From Rhodospirillaceae bacterium (lineage in GTDB: Bacteria; Pseudomonadota; Alphaproteobacteria; Rhodospirillales; Rhodospirillaceae): a stretch of DNA of 64,000 nt. Under the pieces are notes generated by a model. It had not been told where the DNA came from. It searched no databases and worked only from the letters and a program-made list of their open reading frames with translations. The stretch covers positions 62,001 through 126,000 of the forward strand of contig JAQWRV010000005.1 of NCBI GenBank assembly GCA_029243545.1, written 5' to 3'. A program made the position numbers and the translations under genes. Below are positions 48,480 to 57,520 of the stretch, piece by piece. Position 1 is the stretch's first letter. Each line of letters starts with the position of its first letter.

Positions 48480-49442
48480 TCACCCCCACATCTTCTCGCA
48501 GATTTCCATGCGCTGGTTTTCAGGGCCGAGGAAGGTGAAAGCCCTGGCTCCAGCGTACGGTTCGGCACGGACGGATTGTGGTTCGGACAGCACGGTCGCC
48601 AGTTTGCTTTCGGACACTGAACGGAACACGGAATCTATATCGGTGCAGGCGTACGTGGCCATACAACAACCGGGATCAAATTTGTCTGCGACTGCTGGAA
48701 GCGGGTCCATGACCCTGCGTTCGAAGGTTCGCATTTCGATACCGTCCAGACCGTATTTCGGTGCGTCTCCCTTGAAGACCGTCAGTTTGGCTGGAGAATC
48801 CGGTGGCATATCCCAGGTCTCGTAGAACAAACCTTCGGTGGTGTCCTCGTCGAAGACCGCGACGAGACCCAGGGTATCCTCAAAAAAGCCCCGGCTGGGG
48901 CCGTCTTTGACGACGTCCATATGGATATCGAAGATATGTCCGACCGGGTTGGGGGAGGTCGGGAAATCGTAATCCCGAGCTTTGCTTCTTGCCATGGTCA
49001 TCACGAAATACGTGCCGCCGGGCGGGTAGACATAGAAATAGGTATGAATATTTGCCCCGGCGTCGGTGAGGTCGATGGTCTTGAGTGGCCGGCCGACGAC
49101 AAAATCCGGATGCGCTTCGAGTTTGTCGTACAACCCCTCGATATCTTCCATGACCACGAACTCAACACCGCTCCAACGGGTGCCCATGGGTGTGGGGTGT
49201 TTGCGGTCTTGTCCGGCGACGACCCGAATCATGCCCCGGTCGGACCCAGGGGAGCGGAGGACGGCAAAAGATTTTCCAGCGCTGTCTGGTGCAATGCCCC
49301 AGAGCGACTCAAGGTGACTGTCGACAACGCCTTCGCATAGCGTTTCCAATCCATAAACGTCCACCACAGATGCCGCCATGCGCTGGGGGTCCGAACAGGC
49401 GTATGTCATGCAGGCGGGCGACGTTAGGGCTGAGTGAGTCAT
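48480..49442 (-). CDS. VOC (glyoxalase/dioxygenase-fold) family protein
   Basis: A 320-residue protein with two or more VOC modules. The first is YACSDPQRMAASVVDVYGLE (residues 15-34) through VEFVVMEDIEGLYDKLE; another is GHIFDIHMDVVKDGPSRGFF to FEDTLGLV. A third partial unit is CMATYACTDIDSVFRSVSES near the end. The set of metal ligands cannot be confirmed by eye, so enzymatic class (dioxygenase, lyase, resistance protein) is open. A strong ribosome site (AAGGAA) precedes the ATG. It is downstream of the MFS gene on the same strand, with an 82-base gap. Confidence 0.75.
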   Translation of the reverse strand: MTHSALTSPACMTYACSDPQRMAASVVDVYGLETLCEGVVDSHLESLWGIAPDSAGKSFAVLRSPGSDRGMIRVVAGQDRKHPTPMGTRWSGVEFVVMEDIEGLYDKLEAHPDFVVGRPLKTIDLTDAGANIHTYFYVYPPGGTYFVMTMARSKARDYDFPTSPNPVGHIFDIHMDVVKDGPSRGFFEDTLGLVAVFDEDTTEGLFYETWDMPPDSPAKLTVFKGDAPKYGLDGIEMRTFERRVMDPLPAVADKFDPGCCMATYACTDIDSVFRSVSESKLATVLSEPQSVRAEPYAGARAFTFLGPENQRMEICEKMWG

Positions 49443-49524
49443 CGGATTCCTTCTGGCACAACAAGGTTGGAGATCATAGACGAGCCCTCAATATAGCGTG
49501 CCTTAGCTGATGCGAAATTTACGG

Positions 49525-50778
49525 TCAGGCCTGCCTCGATGTCTCTTCGAGGGTCATGCCCGATTTGAGGTTTTGCAAACCAAGGGTAGCTGCCACGGCC
49601 AGCGCCAAGGACGGTACGACCACCACGGTGAACGCCCAATTCCACCCAAGGGGTTCAACCAGCTGGGCGACAAAAACGGGATAGGTGGCAAAACCGACTT
49701 GCGCCGCGGCGCCGCAAACTGCCGTAGCAGTGGCCCGGGCTTTGGTCGGAAACATTTCGGCGACCAAAGGCAATGCAACCGCAATGGCCCCGTAAAAAAA
49801 CACACTCATGACGGCAAACCAGAAGATATCAGTGGCTGGTGTCCCGCCGAGCCAAACAAACCCCAGGAAGGCGAGCGTGCCGATCGCCATCCACAGCGCA
49901 ATGGTGTTTCGACGGGTGAGAAAAAACTCTCCTATGATCGCCGCGGCAATATAGCCCACAGCACCGATGCCATAAGACAGGCCGGTTATCCCCACGGCAA
50001 CTTCCTCTGTGTACCCGCGTGTCTCGGTCAGAAATGTTGGGAAATAGAATGCGGTGCCGGCATAAGCACCGCCATGCAGGAACAACATTGCTGCGCACAA
50101 CGCGACGCGCCGTCGGAACACAGGCTCGGTCAGGGTTTTGATGTGCCCCGCCCAATGTACTTTTTCTTCGGACTCGACGGTCTGCTGCAGGCCAATGAAT
50201 CTTTGGCTTTCCGAGAGAAAACGTGAAACCACGATGGCCACGGGAATGATCAGAAACGCGGGCAGAAACATCTCCCGCCATGAATATGCAGCCAGAATCG
50301 GAACTGATATCACGGATGCGAGAAACCAGCCAATTGGATAAGCGACTTGTAATAATCCGGCCAACAACCCTCGATACCGGTCGGGCGACACCTCTGACGT
50401 GTAGGTGGTCGCCAAGGGGATCATCGAAACAGTGAGCCCAAATGCCAATGCGCGGAGCATCGTCAGCGATACAATGTCCGGAGCGAAGGCGTGTAGCCCG
50501 ACCAGGAAGGCAGGGAGAATGAGGCAGACGGCAAACACCCTGCTTCGACCGTAATGGTCTGCGGCCACGCCGATCACAACCATCATCATGGCAGCAACCA
50601 TGAAGGAGACCGACAACACCCAGCCGATGATGTCGATCCCGACTTCGAATTCCGCCATGATCCCCGGTATAGCGTAGCCGAAAAAAGACTGATCCAGGTT
50701 CGATAGGACGAGCCCGAACAGGCAAATCGCAAAGATTTTAAGGGGGTGCCCTTTGATGGCCTGCCAGAACTCAGTCAC
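49525..50778 (-). CDS. MFS transporter (aromatic acid/metabolite symporter-like)
   Basis: A 417-residue twelve-helix MFS protein. It has the loop 2-3 signature GVAADHYGRSRVFAVCLI and the helix 1 DQSFFGYAIPG found in acid:proton symporters (AAHS type). The helix 8-9 loop EFFLTRRNTIALW is a diverged repeat. It is probably an importer for an organic or aromatic acid, but the substrate is not determinable. It heads a minus-strand run MFS-VOC-alpha/beta-fold, which suggests uptake and processing of one compound. Confidence 0.85.
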   Translation of the reverse strand: MTEFWQAIKGHPLKIFAICLFGLVLSNLDQSFFGYAIPGIMAEFEVGIDIIGWVLSVSFMVAAMMMVVIGVAADHYGRSRVFAVCLILPAFLVGLHAFAPDIVSLTMLRALAFGLTVSMIPLATTYTSEVSPDRYRGLLAGLLQVAYPIGWFLASVISVPILAAYSWREMFLPAFLIIPVAIVVSRFLSESQRFIGLQQTVESEEKVHWAGHIKTLTEPVFRRRVALCAAMLFLHGGAYAGTAFYFPTFLTETRGYTEEVAVGITGLSYGIGAVGYIAAAIIGEFFLTRRNTIALWMAIGTLAFLGFVWLGGTPATDIFWFAVMSVFFYGAIAVALPLVAEMFPTKARATATAVCGAAAQVGFATYPVFVAQLVEPLGWNWAFTVVVVPSLALAVAATLGLQNLKSGMTLEETSRQA

Positions 50779-51017
50779 GAAAAACTTTTCCTCAGACGTT
50801 CATTTGTTTAACGCGCAAAGTATAAATTTAGTCTCCATCTATGCGCATCGCCCACGTTTGAGCCTTGAGCTTTGCCGGCAAGAGTTACACATGACGCACC
50901 GGCAGCGGTATGCGCCAACCACTCTGTCAATTCTATTAGAGAGGCGTTGCACACCATTGGCTAGTCCTTTTAAAGAGTTAGGCGTAGGCTTGTTTTCTAA
51001 CCTACAGGGAGAGACTT

Positions 51018-51314
51018 ATGGCTGGTTATGTAGTTTCTATAGCTAGAGTTGATGATTGGACCGAAAACTTTCAGAAATATGCCGACCTCGCCGCGGCCCT
51101 AACGGCAAAGCTCGGGGCTGAGTATGTGATTCGGGGAGAGCCGGTCACGAACTGTGAAGGTGAAATTTTTAATGATCGCGTTGTGGTAGTTTCCAAATGG
51201 CCATCCGTGGAAGCCGCTCAATCGTATTGGAATTCAAGTGAATATCAGGAGGATATAAAACCTTTACGCGACAACACCGGCGTATACGACGTCGCTATTT
51301 TTGAAGCACCGTAA
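51018..51314 (+). CDS. DUF1330 domain-containing protein
   Basis: A 98-residue cytoplasmic protein of the DUF1330 ferredoxin-like family: GYVVSIARVDDWTENFQKYA at the start, YVIRGEP, VVVVSKWPSVEAAQSYWNSS and YDVAIFEAP at the end. These small dimers are often encoded near catabolic genes; the function is unknown. A good ribosome site (GGGAGAG) precedes the ATG, and TTGCAC with TTAAAG about 17 bases apart near 50945-50973 may be its promoter. It is divergent from the MFS gene. Confidence 0.85.
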   Translation: MAGYVVSIARVDDWTENFQKYADLAAALTAKLGAEYVIRGEPVTNCEGEIFNDRVVVVSKWPSVEAAQSYWNSSEYQEDIKPLRDNTGVYDVAIFEAP

Positions 51315-51822
51315 GGAGTATCTGCGCCCTAATATGGTAAACACATATACATCGGAAATATGGGGGCTGCTCTGATCTTGACACTTGGCTTGGCCTAGCG
51401 AAGCAGGGCAAAGTGTCCGAATGGACCCCGCATAAAATTGTCCGACTGCTACCGCACCGTTAGTCGACGCGGGAAGCCCGTTGTTTATTACCGCCGTGGC
51501 AAGAAAAAGATACGCCTCCGTGAAAAAGAGGGCACGCCTGAATTTTTGGCGTAGTACTTGCGTGCCGCGCAGGGACCGAAGACTTCAGGAAGGGGCCTGC
51601 CGTTCATCTAACTCCGCTAAATCATTACTATTCAGAGCGTTAGTGCGTTGTTGTAGTTTTGCATAAAACTTAGGTGATGCACTGATGGTGCAGTATTCGA
51701 AAAGAGTTATCTGCTCACTCTAGCCGGAAGAGTAGGAGCAGCTGTCTATCATTCAGGCAGGAAGACGAATCAACCCTTAATAGAAAAAACTTTTCAAAGC
51801 AGGCTTTTGCAGTAGCGGCGAA
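51315..51822. other. Intergenic stretch with integrase remnant
   Basis: A 508-base gap without an intact gene. The recognisable content is the tyrosine-recombinase remnant at 51435-51575, listed separately. Before it, another short frame reads GLAKQGKVSEWTPHKIVRLL and then stops; it is not identified. After the remnant, up to 51822, only AT-rich sequence with a small TGCAC/GTGCA hairpin was seen. Confidence 0.6.
51435..51575 (+). pseudogene. Tyrosine recombinase/integrase, N-terminal remnant
   Basis: The frame from 51435 reads RRGKPVVYYRRGKKKIRLRE, then EGTPEFLA, an in-frame TAG, then YLRAAQGPK. This is the N-terminal pattern of a group of alphaproteobacterial phage-type integrases (RxGKxRxYFRR...KIRLRGxxGTPEFxAxY). 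No start codon is convincing, a stop interrupts the frame and the catalytic domain is missing. It is a decayed fragment and marks past mobile-element activity beside the DUF1330 and alpha/beta-fold genes. Confidence 0.7.
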
Positions 51823-52611
51823 CTAGGCAAGTTCCGCGTAGAATTCCTGCAAGCCCTTAACAACGCTTTCCGGATCATTGTCTGGTTGGTAATCCGCACC
51901 ACCGACGATGCACTGCCTAGCATCAGGGCGCATCTCACCCGCACGCTCAAAAAGCGGCCACAACACATCGTCCTTAGAGCACATGATCATCAAGGGACAA
52001 GAAATCGATTTATACAACGCCTCAACGTCTTGATTCCAAACCGCCGTAAACGCCATAGGCATGGTTTCATGTGCAATTAGGTGATCAACCATTTCACGAT
52101 TATGGAGGTCCAGTGTCGTTGAGGCACCAATCATCTTGAGGTATCCCCAGGCTGTTTCTAGAAATTCTCCGGTGGGTTCTATCTTGAAGGGCTGCACAAA
52201 AGTTTTCATGTACTCGTGCTTCTCTTCTTCATTGACTAACACTGGGCCAATGACTGAAAGACTAGAGACATTCTCTGGCGCCTTTCCCGGCATCTCCATT
52301 GCGATGCACCCGCCCGTATGATGTCCACAAGCGTGAAAGGTCGTGATTCCTAGGTCTTCGATCGCCTCCAACAAGCGGTCTGAGAGGAATCCAATCTCCG
52401 GAATTGCTTTGGGCTGATAAGACCCTCCAAACCCAGGTGAGTCGAACGCATAGCAGTGATAATCGTTGGCTAGCAGCAGCATAACCTTTTCAAACATAGC
52501 GCCTGAACTTGCCGTCTGATGGAAAAAACAAATCACCGGTTTGTCAGCTAAACCGGCTTCCCGATAATGCACCTGACCCTCGGAGCAGTTCGCATATCCT
52601 TTTGTAATCAT
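51823..52611 (-). CDS. Alpha/beta-hydrolase-fold protein with GHHTG elbow
   Basis: A 262-residue cytoplasmic member of the same atypical family as 26206 and 47348. Residues 31-36 are HQTASS (instead of HQSPMS), followed by SPGFGGSYQP. The elbow is GHHTG (96-100), with His98 in place of the nucleophile. The acid loop is SKDDVLWP. The catalytic-His region reads IVGGADYQPDNDPES, with no histidine. It is the most diverged of the set. The start at 52611 has a good site (GAGGAAGG); the frame to 52647 adds residues with no homology. It is divergent from an SDR pseudogene. Confidence 0.8.
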   Translation of the reverse strand: MITKGYANCSEGQVHYREAGLADKPVICFFHQTASSGAMFEKVMLLLANDYHCYAFDSPGFGGSYQPKAIPEIGFLSDRLLEAIEDLGITTFHACGHHTGGCIAMEMPGKAPENVSSLSVIGPVLVNEEEKHEYMKTFVQPFKIEPTGEFLETAWGYLKMIGASTTLDLHNREMVDHLIAHETMPMAFTAVWNQDVEALYKSISCPLMIMCSKDDVLWPLFERAGEMRPDARQCIVGGADYQPDNDPESVVKGLQEFYAELA

Positions 52612-52719
52612 TGCCTTCCTCTTCCCTAGAACATCGCCATGCAGCACCTAGCGATTCGGTATTGCTCAAAATCGTATGCATTCTAGTACGCAAAATAACT
52701 TGGTGGGGGAGTATCTTAA

Positions 52720-53065
52720 ATGAGCAAATCGACGGTTTTTATTTCCGGGGAGGGGATTGGAATCGGTAAGGGTATGGCCGAAGCGTTCGCAGAGGCTAGA
52801 TATCGGGTGATTGTTACGGACGTTCTTGTAGATGAAGGAACCCGCGTGGTCAGCGCGCTAACAGGCTCGGGCGCCGACGCTGAATTTCACGAAATGAATG
52901 TCACCGATACGGACCAAGTGAATACGGTGATTGCAGGCGTAGAGGAGTCATACGGCCCAATTACCACACTGGTCTGCAACGCAGGCATCGCCAAAAACAA
53001 TTCCACTAAGCGCGATGACCGACGATCAGTGGAGTCTCACAATCGATTTCGACCTAAAAGGCATG
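52720..53065 (+). pseudogene. Short-chain dehydrogenase, frameshifted and truncated
   Basis: The first ~95 codons match an SDR: a glycine-rich NAD(P) loop with an altered sequence (SGEGIGIGKGMAEAFAEA; consensus TGxxxGIG), FHEMNVTDTDQVNTVI and TLVCNAGIAKN. After about 53005 the match continues in another frame as AMTDDQWSLTIDFDLKGMMR, where normal SDRs have MTDEQWDxTIDxNLKG. It then ends at about 53065, where the convergent 2Fe-2S gene begins its tail. The YxxxK active site and the C-terminal half are missing. It is a broken gene; the long frame to 53094 is not a real product. Confidence 0.8.
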
Positions 53066-53078
53066 ATGCGTTCTCCCT

Positions 53079-53591
53079 CTATTCGGCAGCCTGAGGCGCG
53101 CCTTCCTTGGTAGTGGTGATTGCCGCTTTAACGGCCCGGCGAATGCTTTGGTATCCAGTACAGCGGCACAAGTTTCCCGCTAGAGCCGTATCGATATCCG
53201 CGTCACTCGGATCGGGATTTGTTTCCAGCAGCTCAACCGTGCACAACAGCATGCCAGGCGCACAATACCCACATTGAAACCCGGCGTTGTCCCAAAAGGC
53301 TTGTTGAAGTGCACTGAGCGTACCGTCGTCTTGGGTTAGCCCTTCAATGGTCGTGATCTTCGCTCGGCCCAGGGTCGCAGCAAGCGTTATGCAAGATTTA
53401 GCAACCCTGCCGTCGATCGAGACTGTGCATGCGCCGCAATGGCCGGTCATACAACCCATATGGGTGCCGGTCAGGTTGAGGTCCTCTCGCAGGAGATCCA
53501 ACAGCGATTTGTGCGCTGGGATTTCCAGTTCATGAAGCCTTCCGTTGATACGCAAATTGACGAGAACGGTATCTTCCAACATATCTTCCAT
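53079..53591 (-). CDS. 2Fe-2S subunit of a molybdenum hydroxylase
   Basis: A 170-residue CoxS-type subunit with two 2Fe-2S clusters. The plant-type cluster is in GCMTGHCGACTVSIDGR, with an upstream Cys absent from its usual place near the N-terminus, although THMGCM-GHCGAC and KSC supply ligands. The second, alpha-helical cluster is in GFQCGYCAPGM and GNLCRCTGYQ. It is the last gene of a large-medium-small operon read leftward, 13 bases after the FAD subunit. It passes electrons between the molybdenum site and FAD. Confidence 0.93.
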   Translation of the reverse strand: MEDMLEDTVLVNLRINGRLHELEIPAHKSLLDLLREDLNLTGTHMGCMTGHCGACTVSIDGRVAKSCITLAATLGRAKITTIEGLTQDDGTLSALQQAFWDNAGFQCGYCAPGMLLCTVELLETNPDPSDADIDTALAGNLCRCTGYQSIRRAVKAAITTTKEGAPQAAE

Positions 53592-53604
53592 AGTTCGCGC
53601 CCCC

Positions 53605-54468
53605 TTACCCGGCTCGTTTTACTGCGGCTTCGATGGCACGGCGAGCCATAACGCCCGCCATGGCTCTCCGCCAATCTCCGTCGCCCTGGTGGTCCGACAA
53701 AGGTTCTTTGATTGCCGCAGACGCCTTGGCTTCAATCTCTTCGGCGAGATGTTCAGACCACGCCTGTCCGCGGTAATCGCTTAACGCATCTGATATATCA
53801 ACAGGCAGTGCCGACACGGCGCCGACTATGATGCGCAGGCTCGTTATCTTATCGCTATCAAGGGTGACGATCGCAGCAGCGTTTGCTGACCCATACCCTC
53901 CAGCGGTGATTTTAAGCTTCTCATAAGCCCATCCGGCGTCTGGTGTCATGGGCTTAAGTAGAACCCGCACCAGCAATGATTCACTACCGAGGCCGTGGCT
54001 TGCGTCTTTCATGAGATCAGCCAACGCCATGCGTTGCTCTTCACCGTCTTTTAGAATGTCTACATCTGCGCCTAAAGCCAGAAGTGATGGAAGAATGTCA
54101 TATAACGGGTGCATGGAAACGATATTGCCGCCAATTGTGCCCCGGTTGTGCACCTGCATGCCGCCGCCAATTTGCGCCGCGGCATAGGACAGCAAGGGCA
54201 AATTATTCTGGATGACGTCACTTTGTTGAACATCACGATGCACAGTGAATGAACCGATCTGTATTGCCCCGTTTTCCTCACTGATGCCTTTCAATGCGGT
54301 AATCTGCCCGACGTCTATATAGACCTCTGGCATCAACGCGCCATAGTTGACGCTTGGCATAACCTCCTGGCCACCAGCAATGATCATCGCACCCGTGGAT
54401 AAACTGCCCATGATCTCAGCAGCCTGCCCAAGGTCACGGGGACGTGCAAACGCAGGATACAAACTCAT
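53605..54468 (-). CDS. FAD-binding subunit of a molybdenum hydroxylase
   Basis: A 287-residue CoxM/XdhB-type medium subunit. FAD contacts are in AMIIAGGQEVMPSVNYGALM (approximately 27-46) and the NRGTIGGNIVSMHPLYDILP segment. The C-terminal CO-dehydrogenase flavoprotein domain covers about 170-280. The gene is two bases after the large subunit stop and 13 bases before the 2Fe-2S gene. The electron route is molybdenum to 2Fe-2S to FAD to an unknown acceptor. Confidence 0.92.
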   Translation of the reverse strand: MSLYPAFARPRDLGQAAEIMGSLSTGAMIIAGGQEVMPSVNYGALMPEVYIDVGQITALKGISEENGAIQIGSFTVHRDVQQSDVIQNNLPLLSYAAAQIGGGMQVHNRGTIGGNIVSMHPLYDILPSLLALGADVDILKDGEEQRMALADLMKDASHGLGSESLLVRVLLKPMTPDAGWAYEKLKITAGGYGSANAAAIVTLDSDKITSLRIIVGAVSALPVDISDALSDYRGQAWSEHLAEEIEAKASAAIKEPLSDHQGDGDWRRAMAGVMARRAIEAAVKRAG

Positions 54469-54470
54469 AA

Positions 54471-56870
54471 CTAAGCCACCTTGCGCTGGGGTTGCGCTTT
54501 CTTAGCTTCCTGTATTGCTGACCAAACCCGTGGTGCAGTCAGTGGCGTTTCAGTCATCATCACACCGAAGGGTGACAACGCATTGTTCACGGAGTTAACG
54601 ACAGCAGCGGCAGACCCACCAACACCGGCCTCACCGGCACCCTTTAGTCCCTTATAGTTAACCGGGTTTGGGCTATCGTGGTGGGCCAGGGTGATCGGCG
54701 GCACATCGCCGATACGTGGCATGACGTAGTCCATAAAGTTCTTGGTCAACTGCCTGCCGTTCTCATCGAACGTAATGTTCTCGGCCATCGCAGCGCCAAT
54801 GCCAAACATGATTGCACCGCACGCCTGGCCCTCAACCAAAATGGGGTTGATGACGTTGCCGCAGTCGTGCGCGACGGAAAACTTCAGAAGCTTTACTTCG
54901 CCTGTATTGACGTCGACTTCGCTGATCGCAACGTAGGCCGCGTTCGAATAGCTTGGATAGGGATTAATTTGCCCTTTTTCGTTGGGCGTATGCCGGACCA
55001 ACCCCGGTTTAAACATAGCGGTCGCTTCCAACGGTGGATCAATGACTGAACCGACGTCGTAAGCCCGCGTGTAACAGGCGTAACACACCTCTTCGAGACC
55101 GATCGTCTTGTCGCCGGATACGATAATGCCGTCTTTCATGGTGACCGAGCTTTCGCCCACCTCCATAAGAGCCGCCGCAACCTTAATGATCTTCTCGCGC
55201 ACCTCTATGGCTGCCTTTGCGGCAGAACCGCCGCCGACGATCGTTGATCGTCCGGAGGAGTTCCCGAATCCATAGGGGCACGTTGTTGTATCACCCTGAA
55301 CCACTTCAATAGTATCCAAGCGAACACCCAGTTCATCGGCAACGATTTGTGCAATACCGGTCGGGTTACCGGAACCTGGGGTGGTTACACCGGTCAAAAT
55401 GCGCACCGACCCATCCGGAGCAACCCGAACAGTAGACGAATCATAACCCGCGACAAGCGTACCCGGCAGAGTTCCACCTTCAGGGGTTAACTCAAACCCA
55501 ACGCCTATACCGATGTAGCGCCCTTCTTCACGTGCTTCTTCTTGCTGCTTCTTCCAGTCTTCATAGCCGATGATGTCCATGGCCTTTCGCATGACGCCTT
55601 CGTAATCACCGGAGTCATAAATAAGGCCCGTAGGACTGTCGTAAGGGAATTGGTCTTTCTTGATAAAGTTCTTTATGCGCATATCGACAGGATCGAGACC
55701 CAATTCGCGAGCCGCATTATCAACAGAGAGTTCTAGGGCCAACGCCGTCACTTCTTTGCCGTAGCCCCGTGAGGCATTCCAACCCGGCTTGTTCGTCACC
55801 ACGGCCGACAGCTGAACATCAAGGTTTTGAACCGAGTACGGCCCAGGCATTGTCAGACCAGTTAACATCGCCATTCCCCAGCCGGGGCAGGATGATGGCG
55901 CGCCCGTGTTCGCAAGATAGTGGTCGCGAAGACCTAAAATCATACCGTCTTTCGTGACCGCCAGTTCAACTGAGTGGACCTGCTCACGCGCCCCGATGAG
56001 CAAGCATTCCTCACGGTCTTCCACCCACTGCACCGGCTGCCCAATCAGCTTGGACAAAAAGCAAACCAGCCCCTCTTCGGGATGGCCGTGCATCTTCATG
56101 CCAAAAGCACCGCCGATAACCGGCGCATGCACGCGAATTTTGTTCTCAGGCATGCGTAGAATTTTAGATAGGACGTGACGTAGAGGATGCGGATTCTGAA
56201 CCGTCCCATAGAGAGTGAGACTTTCAGTGCCGGCCTCGTACACAGCATTATAAGTGCGTGTTTCGATCGGCTGAGTCGAAAAACGATGAACCTTCACATC
56301 TGTTTTAACGACTCGGTCGGCCGAAGAGAAAGCCTTCGCTACATCGCCACCACCAAAAGGGATTTGCATAATCATGTTGGCGTCCCAACCTGGAACAACC
56401 ATCGGTGAATCATCCTTTAACGCGTCTTCCGCATCGATAACGGGGGTCGTGACTTCGTAGTCAACAACAATGCGAGAAACCGCATACCGCGCCGTGCGTT
56501 TGTCTTCTGCAACAACAACGGCGACGGGCTGACCGAAACACCACACATGATCTAGTGCCAGGCAACGAATTGTGGCGCTGCGACCGCCAAAGACGGCTGG
56601 GTCGATATAGTGAGGAATGGGGTCTATGTACTCAGCTGCTTGCGCACCCGTAACCACACGCACAACGCCCGCCACTTTTTCGGCACCCGACGTATCAATG
56701 CTCTTAATATTCGCTGCAGCGTGAGGACTGCGCAGAATATGAGCATGCAACTGTCCGGGGAAGTTTATGTCATTGGTATAGGTCGCCTTGCCCATGATGG
56801 GTGCGCGCCCTTCAATGGTCCGCACAGACTGGCCAACATAGCCTTCAGTTTCGGGTTTTTGATCGCCCAC
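54471..56870 (-). CDS. Molybdopterin-binding subunit of a xanthine dehydrogenase-family enzyme
   Basis: A 799-residue CoxL/XdhC-like large subunit. The start YVGQSVRTIEGRAPIMGKAT and the active-site glutamate region GAGEAGVGGSAAAVVNSVN near the C-terminus are normal. The loop that in CO dehydrogenase reads AYRCSF here reads NASRGYGKEV, so it is not a CO dehydrogenase. Other family stretches are PVIGGAFGMKMHGHPEEG and GFGNSSGRSTIVGGGSAAK. It hydroxylates an unknown organic substrate, plausibly an aldehyde or N-heterocycle. It leads a three-gene operon; moaB elsewhere in the window serves cofactor synthesis. Confidence 0.92.
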   Translation of the reverse strand: MGDQKPETEGYVGQSVRTIEGRAPIMGKATYTNDINFPGQLHAHILRSPHAAANIKSIDTSGAEKVAGVVRVVTGAQAAEYIDPIPHYIDPAVFGGRSATIRCLALDHVWCFGQPVAVVVAEDKRTARYAVSRIVVDYEVTTPVIDAEDALKDDSPMVVPGWDANMIMQIPFGGGDVAKAFSSADRVVKTDVKVHRFSTQPIETRTYNAVYEAGTESLTLYGTVQNPHPLRHVLSKILRMPENKIRVHAPVIGGAFGMKMHGHPEEGLVCFLSKLIGQPVQWVEDREECLLIGAREQVHSVELAVTKDGMILGLRDHYLANTGAPSSCPGWGMAMLTGLTMPGPYSVQNLDVQLSAVVTNKPGWNASRGYGKEVTALALELSVDNAARELGLDPVDMRIKNFIKKDQFPYDSPTGLIYDSGDYEGVMRKAMDIIGYEDWKKQQEEAREEGRYIGIGVGFELTPEGGTLPGTLVAGYDSSTVRVAPDGSVRILTGVTTPGSGNPTGIAQIVADELGVRLDTIEVVQGDTTTCPYGFGNSSGRSTIVGGGSAAKAAIEVREKIIKVAAALMEVGESSVTMKDGIIVSGDKTIGLEEVCYACYTRAYDVGSVIDPPLEATAMFKPGLVRHTPNEKGQINPYPSYSNAAYVAISEVDVNTGEVKLLKFSVAHDCGNVINPILVEGQACGAIMFGIGAAMAENITFDENGRQLTKNFMDYVMPRIGDVPPITLAHHDSPNPVNYKGLKGAGEAGVGGSAAAVVNSVNNALSPFGVMMTETPLTAPRVWSAIQEAKKAQPQRKVA

Positions 56871-57018
56871 TTCAGCCTCCCCTGATTCTTGCCTTCTGAC
56901 CTGATTCTGGTCATCTTGAGACTTAATTTATAGAGGCACGTCTAATACCAGCGAACAGGATTGCATACAATTATGTATGCTTATATTTGGCGCTTGAGCC
57001 ATTGTGTAAAATCCTAGA

Positions 57019-57405
57019 GAGCATTGTCAGAGGAAAGCTGGCCTCACAACAGAAGCCATTATGTCGCAGCTCTCAAACTGAAAATTGCCGCCACTCAGAC
57101 AGCGCTGCATTGCGATTAAGCTCTAACGTTTGGCGGCTGCGAAGCGCGCTTCTTTCTTATGTCGACAGCAAACATCGGTCCAAACCGGTTCCACCAAGCA
57201 CGAATCGTTTCGTAACTAATATCTATGCCGCGTTCGTGTAGCAGGCCTTCAACTTGCCGTAATGAAAGCGGGAAACGGACATACATCATCACGGTCAGAC
57301 GGATGATCTCAGGCGAAGTCTTGAAATATTTGAATGGATTTCTCATCCCAGGGCGCTATGAGACGCCCACCAGTGACTCAAGCCATTTTTCTCTGACAAT
57401 GCCCC
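57019..57405 (-). mobile_element. IS6-family element, internally deleted
   Basis: The minus-strand frame 57346-57116 encodes the N-terminus of an IS6-family transposase (MRNPFKYFKTSPEIIRLTVM; YVRFPLSLRQVEGLLHERGI; SYETIRAWWNRFGP), then ends. The C-terminal end LNRNAALSEWRQFSV with its stop follows in another frame at 57117-57073. The central DDE domain is missing. Inverted repeats flank it: GCATTGTCAGAGGAAA (57021-57036) and, in reverse complement, GCATTGTCAGAGAAAA ending near 57401. A full element would be near 800 bases. No 8-bp target duplication was found. It cannot transpose on its own but may be mobilised. Confidence 0.8.
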
Positions 57406-57520
57406 GTGATGGCCCCACGCCTTGAGGTTCTGTGCAAGGAAGCGCATCATGCACTCTGACAAGTTGGATATGGTTTCGTATCACTCAGATGACCCCGAGA
57501 AGGGGGAGGGAGACTAGAAC

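Noticed and set aside
54471-56870. Aerobic carbon monoxide dehydrogenase
   Set aside because: The gene order and subunits are similar, but the AYRCSF active-site loop of true CO dehydrogenase is absent.
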